Below, in pieces: positions 56,692 to 64,000 of a DNA stretch of 64,000 nucleotides; the stretch's first letter is position 1, and each line of letters opens with the position of its first letter. The position numbers and the translations under genes are program-made. The stretch is from Alistipes sp. Zagget8 (GTDB lineage: Bacteria > Bacteroidota > Bacteroidia > Bacteroidales > Rikenellaceae), in NCBI GenBank assembly GCA_001941065.1, contig MSHJ01000005.1:248001-312000 (forward strand), read 5' to 3'. Under the pieces are notes generated by a model. The model was given only the letters and a program-made list of their open reading frames with translations, searched no databases and had not been told where the DNA came from.

Positions 56692-57348
56692 ATGATCGCT
56701 TGCTGCCTGTTCGATCTCGACGGGGTTCTCGTCGATACGGCCCGCTACCATTATTTGGCGTGGGCCTCGCTGGCCCGGGACCTGGGCTTTGAATTCACGC
56801 CTGCCGCGGGCGAAGCCACCAAGGGCGTGAGCCGCATGGCTTCGCTCGACATCGTGCTGCGTGCCGGGGGTATGTCCGACCGCTTCACGGCGGCTGAAAA
56901 GGAGCGCCTTGCCGCCGAAAAGAACGCCCGTTATCTGGCATATGTCTCGGCGATGACGCCTGCCGAGGTGCTTCCGGGGGCCGCGGCGTTTCTGCGCGAC
57001 GTGCGTGCGCACGGGGTGAAGACGGTCCTCGGCTCGGCGTCGAAGAATGCCGGACCGATTCTCGACCGCTGCGAATTGCGCCCGCTGTTCGACGCCGTGG
57101 TCGACGGCACCGGGGTCACGCACCCCAAACCCGACCCCGAGGTTTTCTCGAAAGGGGCGGAAGCGGTCGGCGTGCGGCCCGAAGCGTGCGTGGTTTTCGA
57201 GGACGCCGCCGCGGGCATCGAAGCCGCCGCGCGTGCCGGTATGCGTTCGGTGGGCATCGGCGGCAGCCCCCTGCTTTCCGGGGCCTCGATGCAGTTGAAC
57301 GGTTTCGAAGGATTTACCTATGAAATGTTATGCAGAAAAATAGACTGA
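56692..57348 (+). CDS. pgmB: Beta-phosphoglucomutase
   Basis: CCLFDLDGVLVDTARYHYLAWASLA, VLGSASKNAGPIL, VVFEDAAAGIEAA. Confidence 0.93.
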   Translation: MIACCLFDLDGVLVDTARYHYLAWASLARDLGFEFTPAAGEATKGVSRMASLDIVLRAGGMSDRFTAAEKERLAAEKNARYLAYVSAMTPAEVLPGAAAFLRDVRAHGVKTVLGSASKNAGPILDRCELRPLFDAVVDGTGVTHPKPDPEVFSKGAEAVGVRPEACVVFEDAAAGIEAAARAGMRSVGIGGSPLLSGASMQLNGFEGFTYEMLCRKID

Positions 57349-59609
57349 ACCTCGTCATCGACCCCTGGCGGATCGTCGAGGAGCGTTTCGACCCGCTCCA
57401 GCAGCAGGCCGCCGAGTCGCTCTTCGCGCTGGGCAACGGCGTGATGGGCGGCCGTGCCAATTTCGAGGAGCGTTACTCGGGCCCGTCGCTTCAGGGCAAT
57501 TACATCGGCGGGGTCTATTACCCCGACAAGACCCGCGTGGGGTGGTGGAAGAACGGCTATCCGGAGTATTTCGCCAAGGTGCTCAACGCGGCCTTCTGGA
57601 TCGGAGTCGATGTCGCGGTCGACGGCGAGCCGCTCGATCTGGCGGCGGTCGAAGTGAAGTCCTTCCGCCGCGAGATGGATATGCGCCGTTCGGTGCTGAC
57701 GCGCCGCATGACGGTCACGATGCGCAACGGCGCCGAGGTCGCCGTCGAGTCGGTCCGCTTCCTGCCGCTGCCGCACCGCGAACTGGGCGTTGTCCGCTAT
57801 GCCGTCACGCCTTTGAACCGGGCCGCCGAAATCACCTTCTCGCCCTATATCGACGCCGACGTGCGCAACGCCGACGCTAACTACGACGAGAAATTCTGGG
57901 AGCCGGTCCTCACCGACGGCGACGTTACGCAGAGCCGCACCCGTAAGAGCAGTTTCGAGGCGGCGTGGGCGCAGGCCGTGGAGCTCGAAGGCGCGGAGTT
58001 CCGCTGCGAGACCCGCCCCGAAGAGGTTCGCCATACCGCTTCGGTGCGCTGCGAGGCGGGCCGCACGGCTACATTATATAAATATGCGGGCATCTGCTCG
58101 TCGCTCAACCACGCCCCTGCGGATCTCGTGTCCGCCGCGCGAGCCGTCGCCGCCGAGGGCCGCAGACGGGGTTTCGACGCCCTGCTGAAAGAGCAGGAGG
58201 AGGCGTGGGCGGCCCGCTGGCACGGATGCGACATCGTGATTGAAGGCGACGCCGCAGCCCAGCAGGGCATCCGCTTCTGCATCTTCATGCTTCTCCAGAC
58301 CTACACCGGGGTCGACACCCGCCTGAATATCGGTCCCAAGGGCTTCACGGGTGAGAAATACGGCGGCGTCACCTACTGGGACACCGAGGCTTACTGCCTG
58401 CCGTTCTACATGGCCACCGCCGGAGAGTCCGTTGCCCGCGAACTGCTGGTCTACCGCTACAACCAACTGGACAAAGCTATCGAGAACGCTGCCAAACTGG
58501 GCTTCGGCGACGGAGCGGCGCTCTATCCGATGGTCACGATCAACGGCGAGGAGTGCCACAACGAGTGGGAGATCACCTTCGAGGAGATTCACCGCAACGG
58601 CGCCATCGCCTATGCCATCCACAATTACATCCGCTATACGGGCGACGAGGCGTACCTCGCCGACTGCGGACTGGAGGTGCTGGTGGGCATCGCCCGCTTC
58701 TGGGCCCAGCGCATCACGTGGTCCGAAGCGCGGCAAAAATACGTCCTGCTGGGCGTCACCGGCCCCAACGAATACGAGAACAACGTCAACAACAACTGGT
58801 ACACCTCCTATATCGCCTGCTGGTCGATGCGCTACGCCGCCCGGGCTGCCGCGTGGGTGCGTGAGAACCGCCCGGCAGACTATGCCCGCATCTGCGCTAA
58901 ACGGGCGTTCGACGAGGTTGCCGAGACCGCCGCATGGCTCCGTATTGCTGACAATATGTACCTCGGCGAGGACCCGGAACGGGGCATCTTCCTCCAGCAG
59001 GACGGTTATCTGGACAAGGAGCAGACGCTCGTGCGTGACCTCGATCCGGAGCAACGCCCCATCAACCAGAAATGGTCGTGGGACCGCATCCTGCGTTCGT
59101 GCTTCATCAAGCAGGCGGATGTGCTGCAGGGACTCTATTTCTTCGGCGAGGAGTTCGATATGGAAACCCTCCGCCGCAATTTTTATTTCTACGAACCGCG
59201 CACGGTTCATGAATCGTCGTTGTCGCCCTGCGTCCATGCGGTCCTTGCCGCGCGTCTGGGCGACATGGCGAAGGCCGGCGAGATGTACCTGCGCACGGCG
59301 CGTCTGGACCTCGACGATTACAACCGCGAGGTCGGCGAGGGGTGCCACGTCACCTCGATGGCCGGATCGTGGCTTTCGGTGGTCGAGGGCTTCGGGGGCA
59401 TGTGCGACCGCGACGGCGTGCTGACGTTCGATCCGCGGCTTCCCGAAGCGTGGGAGTCGCTCTCTTTCAAAGTCAATTTCCGGGGCCGCGTGCTCACCGT
59501 GAAGGTTACGCGCACGGCCGTCGAGGTCTCGAACGAGGGCGCCCCCGTCCCGATTGCCGTCTGCGGCAAACGCTACACCGTCGAAACGCATATCGTGCAC
59601 GAAATGTAA
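57330..59609 (+). CDS. Glycoside hydrolase family 65 (maltose/kojibiose-type phosphorylase)
   Basis: ESLFALGNGVMGGRANFEE, YWDTEAYCLPFY, GVTGPNEYENNVNNNWYT; overlaps pgmB by 19 nt. Confidence 0.95.
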   Translation: MQKNRLNLVIDPWRIVEERFDPLQQQAAESLFALGNGVMGGRANFEERYSGPSLQGNYIGGVYYPDKTRVGWWKNGYPEYFAKVLNAAFWIGVDVAVDGEPLDLAAVEVKSFRREMDMRRSVLTRRMTVTMRNGAEVAVESVRFLPLPHRELGVVRYAVTPLNRAAEITFSPYIDADVRNADANYDEKFWEPVLTDGDVTQSRTRKSSFEAAWAQAVELEGAEFRCETRPEEVRHTASVRCEAGRTATLYKYAGICSSLNHAPADLVSAARAVAAEGRRRGFDALLKEQEEAWAARWHGCDIVIEGDAAAQQGIRFCIFMLLQTYTGVDTRLNIGPKGFTGEKYGGVTYWDTEAYCLPFYMATAGESVARELLVYRYNQLDKAIENAAKLGFGDGAALYPMVTINGEECHNEWEITFEEIHRNGAIAYAIHNYIRYTGDEAYLADCGLEVLVGIARFWAQRITWSEARQKYVLLGVTGPNEYENNVNNNWYTSYIACWSMRYAARAAAWVRENRPADYARICAKRAFDEVAETAAWLRIADNMYLGEDPERGIFLQQDGYLDKEQTLVRDLDPEQRPINQKWSWDRILRSCFIKQADVLQGLYFFGEEFDMETLRRNFYFYEPRTVHESSLSPCVHAVLAARLGDMAKAGEMYLRTARLDLDDYNREVGEGCHVTSMAGSWLSVVEGFGGMCDRDGVLTFDPRLPEAWESLSFKVNFRGRVLTVKVTRTAVEVSNEGAPVPIAVCGKRYTVETHIVHEM

Positions 59610-59618
59610 CCGGAAATC

Positions 59619-59649
59619 TTGCAGGACCGGATTTAAATACCTATCTTTC
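59619..59649 (+). promoter_or_regulatory. Possible promoter (TTG-N20-TATCTTTC)
   Basis: Upstream of lipoprotein start at 59679; last base of -7 box deviates. Confidence 0.4.
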
Positions 59650-59678
59650 AGCGTTGACAACCAAAACGATTGCGACCT

Positions 59679-61187
59679 ATGAAAAGAATCACCCCTCTTT
59701 TTCTGGTTTTTGGTTTGCTCCTCTGTTCCTGCAGCGAATCTTCCGAACAACCCGTCGGGCCCGAACCTCCCGAACCGGACCCGCAGACCGCCGGCTGTGT
59801 CGGCATTTATCCCGTTCCGTCGGCCACTTTCGACTGGGAACGCGCCGATTGGATGCCGACGCCTCCGGGCCAGTCCCGAATATCCAATCCCTGGATGGGG
59901 GCGGGTGCATTGAACTATGAGATCGATGTACTCAACGACAGCAAGGCTTCCGCTGGCTGGGTGCTGCTTTACAGCACTTTTGATGCAAACGCATCCGCTC
60001 CGCTCGAAAATCCCTATTTCATCCTTTATAACAAGTATCGGGGCATCATGCGGATCGTCCTTTACGTGACCACGCCGATCCGGGTCTCTCCGACCGGTTA
60101 TTTCGAGGAGAGCCTTTCGGTACCCTCCGGCAGCGGTACGTCGGTATTGAATTTCATGGGTGACGACATCATCGACGGGAATGCGAAACCGGTCGCTCAG
60201 ACACGGATTCATTCCAATGAAATACAGGGCCTCTCCACGCTGGCCTATAACAAGTGGTATTGGTTCCAGTATGAACTGGCCTACGATCCGGCCGTTGTCG
60301 ACCTGCCGCAGGAGGAGGCCCGTTTTGACTGGCGCCTGACCTATTATCGTCTCGACGGTGTTTCGCTCGGCGGTCCCGGCCAGATTTTTCTGAACGGTGT
60401 CATCGGTGCCGCCACGGAAGGTCCCGGGGTGTCGCTCGTCAACCTGTTTCGAACGGAGGGCGAAGGGGCTTATTCGGCCATTGGCCACTGGGGCGTTGTT
60501 AAATTTGCAGAGAAGGGCGATACCGGTAAAAACCGGCTAGGAATGGCCGACGACGTTTTCAAAAAACTTGTCGCCGACCTGAACGCGGCTGCGGAATCAT
60601 CTCCCGCCGATTTCGCAGATGGTGACATCGCGATTCTCAACGGGGTTTTCGGCGGCTCCGGCGACCGGACTCTTCCGGTCAATCTGACCCTCCGCACGCC
60701 TTTGCAGCTGAACGGCCCCGCCGTTTCGTCCGGTCCCTCGTCGCGGGGCGCCGCCCTGATGCAGCTGCCCGGAGCCTCCGCTCCCGAATCCGGTTTGGTG
60801 CCCCTGTACGATAAACCGCTGGGTGTCTGCAACATCTCCGGACGGCCTCCGCTGGAGCTGACCTGCCGGACCCTGAAAGGGAAAAAGACGACCTATGCGC
60901 TCGATATGCCCGCGCAGTTGGCGGATTACTCCGCTTATCTGGTGATTAATCCGGCGGTTGCGGAGATCGCCGACGTGACCGTTGCGAAACAAGACCTCGT
61001 GGTCCGGGAAAAAGGCTCCTCCGCCGTGCGCATCAACCCTACGCAAAGTTACGAAGGCGAATCCCTGCCGGAACTGGAATTCGGCGTCCGTTTTACGCTG
61101 AATGTCACCCCGAAGGACGGGGCTCCGACTTCGGTCATTGTCAAGACATTCCTGCTGGACGATCACCGGAATTATGTAAATCAGTAA
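59679..61187 (+). CDS. Hypothetical lipoprotein
   Basis: Lipobox LLLCSCSES; Pro-rich linker; no family recognised. Confidence 0.65.
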   Translation: MKRITPLFLVFGLLLCSCSESSEQPVGPEPPEPDPQTAGCVGIYPVPSATFDWERADWMPTPPGQSRISNPWMGAGALNYEIDVLNDSKASAGWVLLYSTFDANASAPLENPYFILYNKYRGIMRIVLYVTTPIRVSPTGYFEESLSVPSGSGTSVLNFMGDDIIDGNAKPVAQTRIHSNEIQGLSTLAYNKWYWFQYELAYDPAVVDLPQEEARFDWRLTYYRLDGVSLGGPGQIFLNGVIGAATEGPGVSLVNLFRTEGEGAYSAIGHWGVVKFAEKGDTGKNRLGMADDVFKKLVADLNAAAESSPADFADGDIAILNGVFGGSGDRTLPVNLTLRTPLQLNGPAVSSGPSSRGAALMQLPGASAPESGLVPLYDKPLGVCNISGRPPLELTCRTLKGKKTTYALDMPAQLADYSAYLVINPAVAEIADVTVAKQDLVVREKGSSAVRINPTQSYEGESLPELEFGVRFTLNVTPKDGAPTSVIVKTFLLDDHRNYVNQ

Positions 61188-61194
61188 CACCCTG

Positions 61195-61226
61195 CGGCCC
61201 GGAACATCGGTTTCGGGCCGTTTCTT
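61195..61226 (+). terminator. Rho-independent terminator after lipoprotein gene
   Basis: CGGCCCGGAAC-atcg-GTTTCGGGCCG followed by TTTCTTTC. Confidence 0.8.
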
Positions 61227-61242
61227 TCGGGATGCCGGATTG

Positions 61243-61272
61243 TTGCACGAACCGGAATTTTCATTAATTTTG
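61243..61272 (+). promoter_or_regulatory. Vegetative promoter of GH13 gene (TTG-N19-TAATTTTG)
   Basis: TTG 61243-61245, TAATTTTG 61265-61272. Confidence 0.55.
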
Positions 61273-61298
61273 AAGCCTGATTCAAAATTTCGATCCAC

Positions 61299-62576
61299 AT
61301 GCTGCACCCCGAATGGAGCTATCAGGCCGTTCTGTATGAAATGAACGTGCGCCAGCTCACGCCCGAAGGCACGCTGCGTGCCGCCGCCGCGAAACTACCT
61401 TTCCTGAAAGACCTGGGCGTCGATGCCGTCTGGCTCATGCCGGTCTATCCCATCGGGGAGGTCGAGCGCAAGGGTTCGCTGGGCTCCTACTATTCGATCC
61501 GTGACTACTGCGCTGTGAATCCCGAGCTGGGCACGATGGCCGATTTCGACGCCTTCGTCGCCGAAGCCCACCGCCTCGGAATAAAGGTCCTGCTCGACTG
61601 GGTGGCCAACCACACGGCCCGCGACGCCCGGTGGATCGCTGAACAGCCCGCCTCGTGGTACGAGCGCGATGCCGCGGGCGAACCCGCCGTGCCGTGGGAC
61701 TGGTCCGACACCGCGAAGCTCAACTACGCCAACCGCGACGTGTGGCGGGCGCAGGGCGACGCCATGGAGTTCTGGATCACGCAGCATGCCGTCGACGGAT
61801 TCCGCTGCGACATGGCGATGCTGGTGCCCATCGATTTCTGGAACGAGACCTCGCTGCGTCTCCGGCGTGTGAAACCCGACCTGTTCATGCTGGCCGAGGC
61901 CGAGGAGCGGAACCTCTTCGAGGAGGGAGCCTTCGACGCCTGCTATGCCTGGGAGATGCACCACCTGATGAACGACGTCGCCCGGCAGCGGGTGCGTGTC
62001 ACGGCCCTGCGCGACTATCTTTATGCCGACCGCGACCGCTATCCCGCGTCGGCCATGCGGCTGGCGTTCACGTCGAACCACGACGAAAATTCGTGGAGCG
62101 GTTCGGAATTCACCCGCCTGGGCGACGCCCGCGAAATTATGGCGGTCTTCACGTTCGTCGTTCCGCGGGGCCTGCCGCTGATTTATACCGGTCAGGAGAT
62201 CGGCTACGACCATGCGTTCGCCTTCTTCGACCGCGATCCGATTCCGTCTTACGGCTCCAATACCTTCACGGAGTTCTACCGCCGCCTCACGGCCCTGCGG
62301 CACGACAATCCGGCACTCGCTGCCGGGGAGCGGGGCGGTGAGATGGTCGAAATACGCAACAATGCCGAGGACTGCCTGATGACCTTCGTCCGCGAAACGG
62401 GCGGCAACCGCGTCGTGGCGGCGATGAACCTCTCGCCCTACGCCATCCGCGCCGACTATTATACGGGCATCTACGCCGGGATGTACACCGACGCCATGAC
62501 GGGCGAACCGTTCGAACTCCGGGGACACGTCGGGGAGGATATGGCGCCGTGGAGCTACCGGATTCTGACAAGCTGA
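61299..62576 (+). CDS. Alpha-amylase family protein (GH13)
   Basis: DAVWLMPVYPIG, LLDWVANHT, VDGFRCDMAMLVP, FMLAEAEE, TSNHDENSW regions of GH13. Confidence 0.95.
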   Translation: MLHPEWSYQAVLYEMNVRQLTPEGTLRAAAAKLPFLKDLGVDAVWLMPVYPIGEVERKGSLGSYYSIRDYCAVNPELGTMADFDAFVAEAHRLGIKVLLDWVANHTARDARWIAEQPASWYERDAAGEPAVPWDWSDTAKLNYANRDVWRAQGDAMEFWITQHAVDGFRCDMAMLVPIDFWNETSLRLRRVKPDLFMLAEAEERNLFEEGAFDACYAWEMHHLMNDVARQRVRVTALRDYLYADRDRYPASAMRLAFTSNHDENSWSGSEFTRLGDAREIMAVFTFVVPRGLPLIYTGQEIGYDHAFAFFDRDPIPSYGSNTFTEFYRRLTALRHDNPALAAGERGGEMVEIRNNAEDCLMTFVRETGGNRVVAAMNLSPYAIRADYYTGIYAGMYTDAMTGEPFELRGHVGEDMAPWSYRILTS

Positions 62577-63446
62577 ATGAAAAAACAAACTGATCGGAAT
62601 ATGCGAAAAACATTTTGTCTGCTGGCAGCTCTGCTGCTGGCGGCGGGGCCGGTGGGAGCCTCGGACGACGGGGCCGGAAATAGCAGGGAGTGCGCCGCCG
62701 GAATGAACTTTATACAGAATCAGTGGTCCGGTAGGCGGGTCGCCTTTCTCGGCGATTCGATCACGGACGAGCGCCATATCGGCACGACGAAAAACTATTG
62801 GCAGTATTTGGCCGAGATGCTGGACCTCGTGCCTTTCGTCTATGGGATCAACGGGCATCAGTGGTCCGACGTGCTGGGGCAGGCCCGGAAACTTTACGCC
62901 GAGCGGGGCGATGCCGTAGACGCTGTCGTCGTCTTTGCCGGGACCAACGATTTCAATGCCGGCGTGCCGCTGGGCGAGTGGTACGAGGTCCGGGAATCGG
63001 AGTGCCCGATGCCGGGTCCCGCCGTGGGGATGCGGATGCGCCGTACGCTTTCGGCGGACCCCGGGACTCTCTGCGGACGGATCAATGCCGTGCTGGCCTT
63101 TCTCAAAGAGCACTATCCGACCAAGCAGGTCATCCTGCTCACGCCGCTCCACCGCGGTTATGCGCGTTTCAGCGACCGGAACATCCAGCCCGACGAATCG
63201 TATCCCAACCGGCTGGGGCTCTATGCCGACGCCTATGTCGCAAAAATACGTGAGGCCGGGAGTGTCTGGGCGGTTCCGGTGATCGATCTCAACAGCATCA
63301 GCGGTCTTTATCCCGTTGCCGATTCCCATGTCCGCTATTTCAGCGACGGGCAGACCGACCGTCTGCATCCCAACGCTGCGGGTCACGAACGTATGGCCAA
63401 AGCCCTGGCGTATCAGTTGCTGGCATTCCCGGCCTGTTTCGACTGA
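62577..63446 (+). CDS. SGNH/GDSL hydrolase family protein
   Basis: VAFLGDSITDE block I, FAGTNDFNAGVPLGEW, TDRLHPNAAGHERMA. Confidence 0.93.
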   Translation: MKKQTDRNMRKTFCLLAALLLAAGPVGASDDGAGNSRECAAGMNFIQNQWSGRRVAFLGDSITDERHIGTTKNYWQYLAEMLDLVPFVYGINGHQWSDVLGQARKLYAERGDAVDAVVVFAGTNDFNAGVPLGEWYEVRESECPMPGPAVGMRMRRTLSADPGTLCGRINAVLAFLKEHYPTKQVILLTPLHRGYARFSDRNIQPDESYPNRLGLYADAYVAKIREAGSVWAVPVIDLNSISGLYPVADSHVRYFSDGQTDRLHPNAAGHERMAKALAYQLLAFPACFD

Positions 63447-63755
63447 CACTGCCGGAAAAAGGCCGGATTCCGGCGGCGAACCTTGACAAACTGAACAAGT
63501 TTGCGGAATTTTCCGTATCTTTGCCGGGACCGAAGCAGTGCCTGCGTATGTATTTTGTCGCAAAATATTCTCCGGATAAGGACCGTCGGACGGTCCGGGG
63601 CGTACTGCGCCGTAATTCCCCCCCCCGAAAATAATCGATAGCCACCGTGCCGGCCCCGCCGCCGGCGCCCCGCGGATGATTCGTTTCATCCGCGCGTTTC
63701 CGTATGCCTTCTACCCATTCACTTTTTTTCTATAATCTCAAAAATCATTACAGAA

Positions 63756-64000
63756 ATGAAGAAAATTTGTATTTGCTGGCTGGCTTTGTGCGCCGTGTCT
63801 TATGGAACGTATGCGCAGGAATCGGAACGTACCGGCGGGGATTCCCGCCGGTTGGATTCCCTGCAGCAGGTCGTGAATGCGCTCTCCTCGCGTGTGGAGG
63901 ACACCGAAAGGGCCGAATTGAACCGTGCTGTCTGGAAAGACCGCGCCAAGTATTTCAACCTGGGCTACGTCCGGCAGACGCTCGCGGACAAGACCTACGG
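63756..64000 (+). CDS. Porin / outer-membrane beta-barrel protein, 3'-truncated by window edge
   Basis: Open frame from ATG 63756 to window end: MKKICICWLALCAVSYGTYAQESER...KYFNLGYVRQTLADKTYG; signal peptide. Confidence 0.65.
   Translation, partial: MKKICICWLALCAVSYGTYAQESERTGGDSRRLDSLQQVVNALSSRVEDTERAELNRAVWKDRAKYFNLGYVRQTLADKTY

Noticed and set aside
61265-61272. TAATTTTG before GH13 as a fourth HTCS site
   Set aside because: It has a correctly spaced TTG -33 and no pair of GTA-centred half-sites; it looks like an ordinary vegetative promoter.
9741-63626. Enrichment of C9/G9 tracts (9741, 47847, 63618) as proof of phase variation
   Set aside because: Three tracts are close to the two or three expected by chance at this GC content; only the positions are kept as hypotheses.

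Overview
The window is a 64 kb, GC-rich, densely coding chromosomal segment of a Bacteroidetes bacterium. SusC/SusD pairs, an HTCS regulator, FecI/FecR, TAnnTTTG-type -7 boxes and the protein families together suggest an Alistipes-like Bacteroidales; the genus is inference. I saw no rRNA, tRNA, CRISPR array, phage or transposase.

Layout:
(i) Housekeeping block at 1-6.8 kb: folP, LolD-like ATPase, TIGR02757, tRNA1(Val) methyltransferase, DUF4831, thioredoxin, sugar epimerase.
(ii) A polysaccharide-utilization locus at 7.0-25.7 kb: GH89, two tandem esterases, SusC, SusD, BACON-like lipoprotein, hybrid two-component regulator (HTCS), GH97, S9-type hydrolase.
(iii) radA, an EP-repeat lipoprotein and a LUD protein at 25.7-28.3 kb.
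(iv) A long minus-strand operon at 28.4-47.9 kb: ECF sigma/FecR, two tandem SusCD pairs, DUF4843 and PKD-like lipoproteins, YiiX-like cysteine hydrolase, and two zinc-metalloprotease paralogs.
(v) rseP, dxr, an M23 peptidase and a nucleotidyltransferase at 48-53 kb.
(vi) A BY-kinase and Wza-like export pair at 53-56.5 kb.
(vii) A GH65/beta-PGM/GH13 alpha-glucoside cluster at 56.7-63.4 kb, then the start of a porin.

Strongest observations:
(a) Each of the three inferred PUL transcription units that follow a real intergenic gap has an upstream half-site at the same distance (39 bp) from a TAATTTT -7 box. A second half-site lies 21 bp further upstream (60 bp); it is near-perfect at GH97, partial at GH89 and weak at the esterase promoter. 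This is a candidate HTCS operator and regulon.
(b) One of the two adjacent metalloproteases has lost every zinc ligand, the catalytic Glu and the Met-turn, so it is a pseudoprotease next to its intact paralog.
(c) The only SusC in the FecIR operon with an STN signalling domain is frameshifted, and the ECF sigma gene has a G9 tract near its 5' end.
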